From an uncultured bacterium (GTDB lineage: Bacteria; Cyanobacteriota; Vampirovibrionia; Gastranaerophilales; Gastranaerophilaceae), in contig CASFYV010000021.1 in assembly GCA_949298985.1 (NCBI GenBank), positions 186,001 to 250,000 of the forward strand: a stretch of 64,000 nucleotides of DNA. The letters run 5' to 3'. Below the pieces are notes generated by a model, which did no database searches, was not told where the DNA came from, and saw only the letters and a list, made by a program, of their open reading frames with translations. Made by a program: the position numbers and the translations under genes. Below, one piece after another: positions 8,562 to 16,510 of the stretch; position 1 is the first letter of the stretch; each line of letters starts with the position of its first letter.

Positions 8562-8600
8562 ATACTCATGTTACCTCAAATAATGTAAATAGACAAATTA

Positions 8601-8628
8601 TTAACATTTATAAATAATATGATATAAT
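8601..8628 (+). promoter_or_regulatory. Promoter of the pseudopilin-PC4-kinase operon
   Basis: TTAACA at 8601-8606 and TATAAT at 8623-8628 are 16 bp apart. Start of transcription is expected near 8635, giving a leader of about 25 nt with AGAGG at 8647-8651 before the ATG at 8660. Confidence 0.7.
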
Positions 8629-8659
8629 TAATACGTCAATGACAAAAGAGGATTATAGA

Positions 8660-9388
8660 ATGAAAAAAAGAGCTTTTACGTTAGCAGAAACATTAGTAAC
8701 TCTAGCTATAATCGGCATTGTTGCATCTCTAATAATGCCAAGTCTACGCAATAGTATAGGAAGAGATACTAAAGCACTATCGCTAGCAAGAACAGTGGAG
8801 TTATTCCACAATGGAATTGGTGAAATTTTCAATGAAGTTCAAACAAAAAACATGGAATCTACTCCCCCTACAGAGCTAAATGCAATCCAAATAAAAGATA
8901 TATATAATGGAGGCTCTGAAGATTATCTTACAGATGGTACAAACTTAATGGATGAAGCCCAAAGCCTTATGGGTGTAGAAGAAGTTACTGACTACAATGT
9001 CAATCTTATAAAAAATTACTTAGAAAATGAAATTAATGGTGATTATACAAAAAATGTTAATACCTACAGATTTAAAAAACTTAACTCAGTAGTAATTTTC
9101 CAAGAAGTACCAGCCACAGGTATAGATACAGCAAGTAAAGATGTTGTTATAACCAGAGTTCTTATTGATGTTAACGGCAATAAAGCTCCTAATCTACTAG
9201 GGAATGATGTTTTCTTATTTGGCTTAACAAATAATGGTCACTTAATTCCAGCAGGAGCAGAAGCATACAACAATAATCTTTTTAATGAAACCATAGACTC
9301 ATATCAAACTGGTTGCAACACCACCATTACAACAGGAGCTTCTTGTACTGCAAGAGTAATGGCTGATGGCTGGAAAATTAATTATTAA
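8660..9388 (+). CDS. Pseudopilin-like protein, first gene of a signalling operon
   Basis: A 242-aa protein when started at ATG 8660, chosen for AGAGG 8 bp upstream and for the short basic leader MKKRA before FTLAE. The hydrophobic helix (residues 6-27, FTLAETLVTLAIIGIVASLI) has the conserved Glu at +5. The C-terminal part carries D-V-NG-N-K-A-PN and then G-N-D-V-F-F-type sequence, the same signature as the pseudopilin at 1294. It leads an operon with a PC4-type protein, a soluble kinase and a receiver protein (gaps 17 bp, 3 bp, then overlap). That is unusual company for a pilin and suggests that the pilin-like protein or its assembly is tied to the signalling genes. Confidence 0.85.
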   Translation: MKKRAFTLAETLVTLAIIGIVASLIMPSLRNSIGRDTKALSLARTVELFHNGIGEIFNEVQTKNMESTPPTELNAIQIKDIYNGGSEDYLTDGTNLMDEAQSLMGVEEVTDYNVNLIKNYLENEINGDYTKNVNTYRFKKLNSVVIFQEVPATGIDTASKDVVITRVLIDVNGNKAPNLLGNDVFLFGLTNNGHLIPAGAEAYNNNLFNETIDSYQTGCNTTITTGASCTARVMADGWKINY

Positions 9389-9405
9389 TAAAAGGAGGTT
9401 ATAAA

Positions 9406-9639
9406 ATGGCAGAAGCAAAATTATTAGCAAGTATTCAAAGATCTGACACAGAACAATTACAAATATCAATTTCTGAATATAGAGGAAAAAGTTATTTTAA
9501 CCTAAGAATTTTCTATACAACAGATGATGGTGCAACCTGGCTTCCTACAAAAAAAGGAGTAACTTTCGCACCAGATCAATTGGATATTTTATCAGAAGCT
9601 ATTGAAGAAGCTAAAAAAGAATTTATGAGTGAAGAATAA
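9406..9639 (+). CDS. PC4/Sub1-type ssDNA-binding transcriptional coactivator homologue
   Basis: A 77-aa protein matching the PC4 (transcriptional coactivator p15) C-terminal domain: a beta-sheet with ISEYRGKSYFNLRIFY, the loop DDGATWLPTKKGVTF, and the closing helix LDILSEAIEEAKKEF. In this family the curved sheet binds single-stranded DNA and the helix makes the dimer. Bacterial members are small and poorly studied. A strong AAAGGAGG precedes the ATG. It sits between a pseudopilin and a histidine kinase, so it may act as a nucleoid or promoter-opening factor for this operon's targets, which is only an inference. Confidence 0.85.
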   Translation: MAEAKLLASIQRSDTEQLQISISEYRGKSYFNLRIFYTTDDGATWLPTKKGVTFAPDQLDILSEAIEEAKKEFMSEE

Positions 9640-9642
9640 ATA

Positions 9643-10359
9643 ATGAAAAATTCAATACAAGAAGAATTTATAGCAACCGTTTCACACGAATTGAGAACCC
9701 CTCTTACAAGTATAAGAGGGTTTTCTCAAACGTTACTAAATTCTTGGGACAAAATAAATGATGATGATAAAAAAAAGTTTATTAAAATAATCGAAGAACA
9801 ATCCCAAAGACTAATAAATCTTGTAGAAAATATTTTAAGCGTTTCAAAAAATAATGCTGAAGTTCAAGTTCTAAAAAAAGTAAACATAAATTCTTCTATC
9901 AAAAAAATTGTTCCACTATTTATTGAACAATATAAAAATCATATCTTTAAGCTAAACTTACAAAATAATTTACCTCATGCAAGATTAGATGAAGATAAAT
10001 TTCAACAAATAATGACAAATTTAATCGATAATGCCGCAAAATATTCAGAAGAAGGTAAAACTGTTGAAATAATAACAAAAATTCAAAATAATAATATCTT
10101 AATCCAAGTAAAAGATTCAGGAATTGGCATAAAAAAAGAAGATTTTGATAAAATCTTTAAAAAATTTAGCCGACTAGAAAATCATCTAACCAGTAAAACC
10201 CAAGGAAACGGATTAGGCTTATATATAACCAAAGAAATCGTTGAAAAAATGTCAGGCACAATTAATTTTACAAGCGAGCCAGGAAAGGGAACAACATTTG
10301 AAGTACTATTCCCTTTCTATAACGAGGAGGAAGTTTTAAAATGTTCTCAACAATCTTAA
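9643..10359 (+). CDS. Soluble sensor-less histidine kinase
   Basis: A 238-aa minimal kinase: HisKA at the very N-terminus with H15 (TVSHELRTPLTS), then HATPase_c with the N-box (LIDNAAKYS), G1 (DSGIGIKKEDF) and G2 (GNGLGLYI) motifs. No membrane helix and no sensor domain are present, so input must come from a partner protein. It starts 3 bp after the PC4 gene and overlaps the following receiver gene by 19 bp, which indicates coupled translation. Likely phosphate acceptors are the two receiver domains of the next gene, or the N-terminal receiver of the divergent hybrid kinase. Confidence 0.9.
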   Translation: MKNSIQEEFIATVSHELRTPLTSIRGFSQTLLNSWDKINDDDKKKFIKIIEEQSQRLINLVENILSVSKNNAEVQVLKKVNINSSIKKIVPLFIEQYKNHIFKLNLQNNLPHARLDEDKFQQIMTNLIDNAAKYSEEGKTVEIITKIQNNNILIQVKDSGIGIKKEDFDKIFKKFSRLENHLTSKTQGNGLGLYITKEIVEKMSGTINFTSEPGKGTTFEVLFPFYNEEEVLKCSQQS

Positions 10360-11618
10360 TAATTGATAAAAGAAAAGAACTTCCTATAAAATACAAAAAA
10401 TCCTTAGAAAACGAACAAACAAGCGTTGTTATATCCAGAAATATTCAAGAAGGATTAAAACAAATTCAATGTATAATACCAGATATTATAATCATTTCTG
10501 ACAGTATAGAAGAAGATTTATCAGTATTTTGCGAAAAAATCAGAACACTAACATTCAATACTCGCCCAATAATAATTGCATTATCAAAATCCGCGGATAT
10601 ACAAGATAGAATAAAAATTTTAGAACACGGGGCAGATGATTTTTGGGGCGAACCGGTCAATATTGACGAATTTCGAACAAGAATACAAGCTCACCTAAGA
10701 CGTGATATTGAAATAAATCTTGATAATAAAACACTACTACCTAATAAAAAAATAGTAGAAAAAAATTTAAAAAGACTTCTGAACTCAGAAGAAAAGCAAG
10801 CTACATTACTTATTAGCATAGAAAATCTAAATAATTATAAAAGTGTTTATTCAGAAATTGCAGGAGATAAAATAATTCAAACTCTAATTGCAATAATAAA
10901 ATCAACAGTTGATACAATAGATTTTTTAGGGCAAATTGACGAAAAAACACTTATTATAATCACAAACCCATATGGTGCAGAAAAACTGGCAGCATTTTTA
11001 ACATTCGCTTTTGATACTGTAGCACCAAAATTCTATTCAAATGACGATGTTAAAAGAGGATATATAATTTTAAAAGGTGACAGAAAAGCCGGAATGAGAA
11101 TTAATTTTGTTTCAATTTTAATCTCAGGTATTATAGACAATTACAAATTAATCTCAACACCAGAAGGTTTATTAGAACGACTTTATTCAATAAAAGAAAT
11201 TGCAAGAATTCCGCAAGGCTCAAATTATGCAATAGATAGACTCAAATTATCAGGAGATTTTTCAAACGATAACTTAACAAATAATAATCAAATTTTTATT
11301 AGTGAAACAGATAGCTCTCTAGCACTACTACTAAGAACAAGTTTAGAATTACAAGGTTATGATGTAATCGAAAATATCAATGTGGATAACTCTATACAAC
11401 CTAAAATATTGATAATAGATACCGACAATGACCTTTCCGGATTGAATGTCTGCAAAGCTTTAAAAGAAAAACTTAATTTTGTAAATAGCAAAATCATAAT
11501 GACAAGTTCGCAACATAACAAACAAGAAATATTATCAGCCGGAGCAGATTTATACTTACCTAAACCTTATGAAATCACCGATTTAATACAATGGATAGAA
11601 TATTTTATAAAAAAATAA
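10341..11618 (+). CDS. Receiver - degenerate GGDEF - receiver protein
   Basis: A 425-aa protein. The first receiver (1-120) has acceptor D54 in IIISDSIEE, and the region HGADDFWGEPVN carries a Pro but Glu instead of the usual Lys before it. The middle (about 130-290) has the GGDEF-domain outline (LLPNKKIVEKNLKRLL, LISIENLNNYKSVYSEIAGD) but the GG(D/E)EF signature is replaced by GQIDEKTL, so cyclase activity is not expected. The C-terminal receiver (about 303-425) has ILIIDTDNDLSG and ends YLPKPYEITDLI, with the conserved K-P. GAGGAGGAAG supplies a strong ribosome-binding site. It may sense c-di-GMP or GTP, or act as a phosphate-dependent adaptor. It closes the operon that starts at 8660. Confidence 0.8.
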   Translation: MFSTILIIDKRKELPIKYKKSLENEQTSVVISRNIQEGLKQIQCIIPDIIIISDSIEEDLSVFCEKIRTLTFNTRPIIIALSKSADIQDRIKILEHGADDFWGEPVNIDEFRTRIQAHLRRDIEINLDNKTLLPNKKIVEKNLKRLLNSEEKQATLLISIENLNNYKSVYSEIAGDKIIQTLIAIIKSTVDTIDFLGQIDEKTLIIITNPYGAEKLAAFLTFAFDTVAPKFYSNDDVKRGYIILKGDRKAGMRINFVSILISGIIDNYKLISTPEGLLERLYSIKEIARIPQGSNYAIDRLKLSGDFSNDNLTNNNQIFISETDSSLALLLRTSLELQGYDVIENINVDNSIQPKILIIDTDNDLSGLNVCKALKEKLNFVNSKIIMTSSQHNKQEILSAGADLYLPKPYEITDLIQWIEYFIKK

Positions 11619-11667
11619 TTAAATAACACTTGCAAAAAAAGCTTTATGTGATATTTTAGAATAGTAA

Positions 11668-11725
<58 letters not shown>

Positions 11726-11741
<16 letters not shown>

Positions 11742-12037
11742 AATAAAAAGAGGATGGGATTTTTCCTAATCCTCTTTTTATTTTGCATGTGATAGCGATA
11801 AGAACGCACTGTTTGCGTTCGGCGGATTTTTTGCAGAGAGCGGAGGGCTTTTGCCAAAAGAATATATATTCTTGCAGGCAAAAACCGAAGACTCGTTTAA
11901 CGCAAAAAATCCAAGACAAATCGCATCCAGGGTATATAAAAAGAGGATAGGATTCTTCCTAATCCTCTTTTTATTTTGCGTGTGATAGCGATGAGAACGA
12001 ACTGTTTGCGTTCAGCGAATTTTTTGCAGAAAGCGGA
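11726..12037 (+). repeat. Tandem direct repeat of tRNA 3' end, terminator and downstream segment
   Basis: Positions 11726-11844 (119 bp) recur at 11919-12037 with few mismatches and an offset of 193 bp. Each copy begins with the last 15 bp of the tRNA (AATCGCATCCAGGGT), then the terminator hairpin, then a shared segment containing a GAACGCA/TGCGTTC hairpin. The 74 bp between the copies hold the 16-bp palindrome AAGAATATATATTCTT and a long-range inverted repeat (GGATTTTTTGC near 11824 with GCAAAAAATCC near 11902). With the tRNA it fills the 437-bp gap between 11618 and 12056. It looks like a relic of a duplicated tRNA unit or of an integration event at the tRNA 3' end. Confidence 0.8.
11745..11784 (+). 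terminator. Terminator after tRNA-Arg
   Basis: AAAAAGAGGAT pairs with ATCCTCTTTTT around a 13-nt loop and is followed by ATTTT. A near-identical second copy lies at 11938-11977 in the downstream duplication. Confidence 0.85.
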
Positions 12038-12055
12038 TATAGCAAACATAATAAG

Positions 12056-12694
12056 CTAATCAATAATAACCGATTTCGATAAATCTTCAGATTTACTATC
12101 CTCTACTAATTCATATGTGCTTTTTTTAGAAAATTCTACCAACTGTTTTTTTATATCCATTAAAGAAATACTCATTTGATTTCTTTCATATTCATCATCA
12201 TAATCAAAACCAAATTTATAATAAAACAAATCTGAACCAAAAGCTGGAGTTAAATCTATATTAGCTTTATTCTGAAATTTATTAAAAATAAAATTTATTA
12301 AATCTGTTCCACCATTTTTAATTTTTATTAATTCTGGAGTTTTCCAAGTTAATAAATAAACTAAATGCATATCTCTCTTATTAGAAGACAAAAGAGTCAT
12401 AAGTCCAAAAGGTTTATTATCCCTAACTCCGATAGCTGCATAATCAGAAAAATCTAACGAATTAAAAGCATTTTTTACAAAATGCCCGAGATTTTTATTA
12501 TCAACTTGCATTCTTTTATTACTCGATTTAACCAAATTATCCCTAAGTACATTACAAAACTCAAAATCTTTTGTTTTTTCTAATTCATATATAAAAGTCT
12601 TGTCATTTTTATTTATATTAGAAGTAATTTGAGCAACTTTAATCGCTCTAAAATTAATACAAGTTTGATTTCTATCTACACAATTTACTCGCAT
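12056..12694 (-). CDS. Probable GNAT-fold acetyltransferase-like protein with N-terminal FRA tag
   Basis: A 212-aa protein. The start reads MRVNCVDRNQTCINFRAIKV, an N-terminal stretch ending in N-F-R-A that recalls the F-K-G tag on other proteins of this lineage. The body has a GNAT-like order of elements: an N-terminal helical part, strands with AIGVRDNKPFGLMTLL, HLVYLLTWK, then a helix starting G-G-T-D-L-I-N-F (where the acetyl-CoA loop would be, but without the full R-x-x-G-x-G/A), and the late F-Y-Y-K-F-G-F-D motif common in GNATs. Catalysis is therefore uncertain. TATAAT at 12701-12706 ends 6 bp before the ATG, so the mRNA is probably leaderless. It diverges from the glycosyltransferase operon. 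Confidence 0.6.
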   Translation of the reverse strand: MRVNCVDRNQTCINFRAIKVAQITSNINKNDKTFIYELEKTKDFEFCNVLRDNLVKSSNKRMQVDNKNLGHFVKNAFNSLDFSDYAAIGVRDNKPFGLMTLLSSNKRDMHLVYLLTWKTPELIKIKNGGTDLINFIFNKFQNKANIDLTPAFGSDLFYYKFGFDYDDEYERNQMSISLMDIKKQLVEFSKKSTYELVEDSKSEDLSKSVIID

Positions 12695-12769
12695 TTATAA
12701 ATTATATCACAAGGTTAAATTAATTATTCAAAAGTATTTTTACCACTATTTTTGTGATAAAATTCCTTT

Positions 12770-13720
12770 ATGGAAAATGAAAAAGTTTTTATTATTTTTA
12801 ATACTGCTTTTATTGGTGATATGTTAGTCACTAATACGTTAGTAAAAAACATTAAACATTTTTACCCCAATTCAAAAGTTGTTTTTATTTGTAATACTCC
12901 ATTCATTGATGTGGCAAAATATCAAGAAGGAATTGATGACGTTATTGCTTTTGATAAGAAAAAAGATAAATCACTTATAGGAATTTTAAAATTTGCAAAA
13001 AAATTCCCCTATAAAAAACCTTTTGCATCATTTGTGACTTATTCCAATGAACGGAATTTATTAATTTCCAGACTAATCGGAGTAAAACATATAATTTCAC
13101 ATCATCACGTAAGCTTTTGGAACACAAAAGAAAAATTCCCTATCAAAGAATATACGCATATGAACGATAAATGGGGAGGAATGATTGAACCTCTTGTTGG
13201 AGAACACAAAAACTTTCCAATAACTTTTAATCCACCTTTAGTTGAAAATGATTTAATAAAAAAAATAAACGAAATTTCTAAAAATAAAAAAATAGTAGTC
13301 TTATGTACAACAAGTAAACTAAAAGCTAAAGACATGCCAGTAGAAGATTGTATCGAATTAATAAACATTTTAAATAATAATGGATATACTCCAATATTAA
13401 CAGGAGCAGGTAAAGTTAGCGAAGATTATTCTTTAGCACTAAGAAAATTAGGATGCTTCAATTTTATAGATCTAGTTAACTGTACAAATTTCATAGAGCT
13501 AGCTAATATCTTAAAAATTGCGAAACGATGTATTAGCGTTGATACAGGAACAATGCATTTCGCAAATGCATTGCAAATACCGGTTGTAGATATTTTTTAC
13601 CATTGTTGTGCAGAAATGTGGGCTCCTAATCCTGAAATATACCCTTCTAAAACAATTCTCGGAAGACCAAAACCTATTGAAATTTTTAATGAACTTGTAA
13701 AATTAACAGGTGAAGAATAA
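12770..13720 (+). CDS. Glycosyltransferase family 9 (heptosyltransferase-like)
   Basis: A 316-aa GT9-type, GT-B fold enzyme: the N-terminal half starts with FIIFNTAFIGDMLVTNTLVK, the usual I-G-D-x-(L/V) nucleotide/acceptor motif, and the C-terminal half has SVDTGTMHFANALQIPVVDIF, matching the family's D-(T/S)-G-x-x-H-x-A-x-A signature. GT9 enzymes move heptose or other sugars onto lipid A core or related surface glycans. A GmhA homologue at 19196 fits a heptose pathway. It opens a four-gene operon whose genes overlap by 1 bp or abut. TAAAAT at 12758-12763 lies 6 bp before the ATG, so it is probably leaderless. Confidence 0.88.
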   Translation: MENEKVFIIFNTAFIGDMLVTNTLVKNIKHFYPNSKVVFICNTPFIDVAKYQEGIDDVIAFDKKKDKSLIGILKFAKKFPYKKPFASFVTYSNERNLLISRLIGVKHIISHHHVSFWNTKEKFPIKEYTHMNDKWGGMIEPLVGEHKNFPITFNPPLVENDLIKKINEISKNKKIVVLCTTSKLKAKDMPVEDCIELINILNNNGYTPILTGAGKVSEDYSLALRKLGCFNFIDLVNCTNFIELANILKIAKRCISVDTGTMHFANALQIPVVDIFYHCCAEMWAPNPEIYPSKTILGRPKPIEIFNELVKLTGEE

Positions 13721-14622
13721 TGAAATTTATTCAAAGATTTGATGGACATTTAGTTATTAATTTTTGTGGAATACTTATTAGAATAAAACAAAATATTCCT
13801 TTTAATTGTCCTGAAGTTAAAGAACTGGGAGTTACAAGACTCAAACGAGAAAAAAAAGTTATTGTTTCTTTAACGAGCTTTCCTGAAAGAATAAATATAG
13901 TTATAAAAACTATAAGAACTCTTTTAACTCAAACAATGAAACCTGATGAAGTAATTCTTTGGTTAGCTCCCGAACAATTTCCAAATCTTGAAAAAGATTT
14001 GCCAAAAGAATTATTAGATTTAAAACAATTTGGTCTAACTATTGATTGGTATAAAGACATTAGATCTTATAAAAAAATTATCCCAACTCTAAAAAAATAT
14101 CCAAATTCAATAATTATAACTACTGATGATGATATTTACTATGCAAAAGACACTATTGAAACTTTATACAAATCTTACCAATTACATAATAATGAAATCC
14201 AAGCTCACCGTTGTGATTGGTTAAGTTTAGATGCTAATAAAAACATTATTTGGGAAAAAACTAGAGAACTTTATTTAGACAGACACAAAAATACCGCAAG
14301 TTTTAGAAACAGATTAACAGGATATGGTGCAGTATTATACCCGCCAAATTGTTTTTACAAAGATATTTTAAATGAAGACTTAATAAAAGAACTTATACCA
14401 ACACACGATGATATTTGGCTGTGGGCTATGGCAAGCCTTAATGGATATAAAACAAGACTTATCAAAGGATATTCCGAATCTATTAATTATGTAGAAAATT
14501 CTCAACAATTCGGGCTTTGCAAAATCAATAAAAAAGGAGTTGGAATGTCACTTGATGAAGCATATAAAATAATCACGGAAAAATATCCAAAACTAATAGA
14601 AATCTTAGAAAAAGAGGAATAA
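13720..14622 (+). CDS. Glycosyltransferase, GT2-like
   Basis: A 300-aa protein overlapping the GT9 gene by 1 bp (TAATG). After a short N-terminal extension it has VIVSLTSFPERI, then KTIRTLLTQTMKPDEVILWLA, and the metal-binding cluster TTDDDIYY near residue 145, the D-x-D equivalent of GT-A enzymes. Towards the end, THDDIWLWAMA may serve as catalytic acidic site. Related proteins are usually annotated as family 2 or unclassified glycosyltransferases of capsule or LPS loci. No membrane helix is seen. Donor and acceptor are unknown; it should act on the same glycan as its operon partners. Confidence 0.8.
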   Translation: MKFIQRFDGHLVINFCGILIRIKQNIPFNCPEVKELGVTRLKREKKVIVSLTSFPERINIVIKTIRTLLTQTMKPDEVILWLAPEQFPNLEKDLPKELLDLKQFGLTIDWYKDIRSYKKIIPTLKKYPNSIIITTDDDIYYAKDTIETLYKSYQLHNNEIQAHRCDWLSLDANKNIIWEKTRELYLDRHKNTASFRNRLTGYGAVLYPPNCFYKDILNEDLIKELIPTHDDIWLWAMASLNGYKTRLIKGYSESINYVENSQQFGLCKINKKGVGMSLDEAYKIITEKYPKLIEILEKEE

Positions 14623-15555
14623 ATGTTTATAAAATCATTATTTTGGCAATTTATTAATTCAATTATAAAAATTTTATTAGAGGTTTTTGTTTTTAATAGG
14701 AAAATAAGACGAATTTTAAAAGGTAATTGGGCCAAATTTTATTTAAAAAAATATATTAAAAAAGGAATAAAAAATTCTGAAAAAAATACTTTGCCATATA
14801 TCGAAAACACACAAAAAAATTTAAACAAAAATTCCATCATTTGGCAATATTGGGAAAGTCCTAATGGTGAAATTCCACCACTTGTTCAAGCCTGCTTAAA
14901 CAGTGTTAAAAAATATAAAGGAAACTACGAAAGAATATTATTAACTCCTAATAATGTAAAAGAATATGTAAAAATACCTGAAATTTTTTGGAAATTAAAA
15001 GAAAAAGGTATAATAAAAACAGCTTTCTTTTCAGATATCTTAAGAACTTGTCTTTTAATTCAAAATGGAGGTATTTGGATTGATGCAACTGTACTTTTAA
15101 CTGAAGACTTACCCGAACATATTAAAAATGCTGAATTATTTGTCTTCCAAAATGATTTAAAGATAGACTTAGACGGGCTTAATATGGCAAGCTATTTTAT
15201 AGCATCAAAATCTAATAATAAAATTCTAAAAGATACTCTTTCTAGTTTAATAGAATACTGGAATGAAAATAATTTTCTAATTAATTATTTTACTTTTTTA
15301 CACGCATTTACAATGGTAACTCAAGCAAACCTAGAAAATAAGAATATATATAACAACATTCCATTCTTTAATTTTTTACCTGTACAACAATTACAAGGCG
15401 AACTATTAAATCCATTTTCTTCTGAAAGATGGGAACAAATAAAAAAAATAAGTCCAATACATAAACTTACTCATAAACAATCCGTTTTAACTAAGAAAAA
15501 AGAACTTAATATAAGTGGAACTTTTTATGAACATATTATTGAGGAGTATAAATAA
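14623..15555 (+). CDS. Capsular polysaccharide synthesis protein, GT32-like
   Basis: A 310-aa protein of the Caps_synth type (related to GT32 sugar transferases). Key segments are IIWQYWESPNGEIPPLVQAC (about 68-87), then KTAFFSDILRTCLLIQNGGI and WIDATVLLTEDL, the last supplying the D-x-(D)-type metal site in variant form (IDAT). The first 25 residues are hydrophobic, a possible membrane anchor. It starts directly after the previous stop codon and overlaps the GT8 gene by 1 bp. It probably transfers a sugar to a capsule or lipooligosaccharide chain; specificity cannot be read from the sequence. Confidence 0.85.
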   Translation: MFIKSLFWQFINSIIKILLEVFVFNRKIRRILKGNWAKFYLKKYIKKGIKNSEKNTLPYIENTQKNLNKNSIIWQYWESPNGEIPPLVQACLNSVKKYKGNYERILLTPNNVKEYVKIPEIFWKLKEKGIIKTAFFSDILRTCLLIQNGGIWIDATVLLTEDLPEHIKNAELFVFQNDLKIDLDGLNMASYFIASKSNNKILKDTLSSLIEYWNENNFLINYFTFLHAFTMVTQANLENKNIYNNIPFFNFLPVQQLQGELLNPFSSERWEQIKKISPIHKLTHKQSVLTKKKELNISGTFYEHIIEEYK

Positions 15556-16508
15556 TGAAAATTAATATTGCATATTGTCCAGATGATAAATATATGAATC
15601 AAACTATTGTTTCTATCATAAGTGCGTTAGAAAATAATATTAATAATGAAGTTGAAATTATTATTCTATATTCAAAATTAACAGAAGAAAGTATAAATAA
15701 ACTTAAATCTGTCGAAAATAAATACTCTAATATGAAACTAAGACTTTTAGAAGTAGAAGAAAATGCTTTTAAATCACTTCCACTTTCTCATTGGGTAACA
15801 GTACAAGCTTGGTTTAGAATTTTAATACCTGATTTATGTAAAGACTTAGAAAAAGTTTTATATCTGGATTGTGACACATTAATTTTAGGAGATTTATCTG
15901 AATTATTTAACACAAATTTAACAAACTGTTATTTTGCAGGAGTAAAAGACGTTTGGGGAGTAAATAAATATGTAAAACGTTTAAACATGAAAAGTCCTGT
16001 CTATGTAAACTCAGGGATGCTATTATTTAATTGTGATTATTGCAGAAAAGAAAACTTCTTTGAAAAAATAACAGATTTTGCAAAAAACAATTCTCAAATA
16101 ATCGAATTTTGTGATCAAGATTCTATAAATAAAATAGCTGATGAAAACAAAGTTGTATTAAATCCAAAATATAACCTCATGGATACTTGGTGGCGAGGTG
16201 GCTATTACGAATTTGAAGGAGAAGAAGAAATAGAATATTTACAAGCAAAAGACTCTCCAATTATCATTCATTTAACAGGACTAAAACCTGCTTTTAAAGG
16301 CTGTGGAAATAAATTTAAAGATGAGTGGTGGAAATATGCTCAAAAATCTTTAATCTATGAAGAATTAAAAAAAGATTATGATGAATCCAAAGAACCATCT
16401 AATAAAATTGCTTTTTACAAAAAAATATTTTCAATAAAAAATGAATATAAAGGCAAAACAAAAACAAAAGTATTAACACTATTAGGAATAAAAATAAAAC
16501 TTAAATAA
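15555..16508 (+). CDS. Glycosyltransferase family 8 (LgtC/GspA-like)
   Basis: A 317-aa GT8, GT-A fold retaining enzyme. It opens with INIAYCPDDKYMNQTIVSI, has the metal-binding D-x-D in LYLDCDTLILGDLSELF (about 97-113), VNSGMLLFNCD, the F-C-D-Q-D-S-I-N motif, and a late IIHLTGLKPAFKGCG that matches the H-x-x-G-x-x-K-P-W region of galactosyl/glucosyltransferases. Such enzymes add galactose or glucose to LPS core. It ends the glycosyltransferase operon, tail to tail with the DUF4127 gene 2 bp away. No separate terminator is visible in that gap. Confidence 0.9.
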   Translation: MKINIAYCPDDKYMNQTIVSIISALENNINNEVEIIILYSKLTEESINKLKSVENKYSNMKLRLLEVEENAFKSLPLSHWVTVQAWFRILIPDLCKDLEKVLYLDCDTLILGDLSELFNTNLTNCYFAGVKDVWGVNKYVKRLNMKSPVYVNSGMLLFNCDYCRKENFFEKITDFAKNNSQIIEFCDQDSINKIADENKVVLNPKYNLMDTWWRGGYYEFEGEEEIEYLQAKDSPIIIHLTGLKPAFKGCGNKFKDEWWKYAQKSLIYEELKKDYDESKEPSNKIAFYKKIFSIKNEYKGKTKTKVLTLLGIKIKLK

Positions 16509-16510
16509 AA

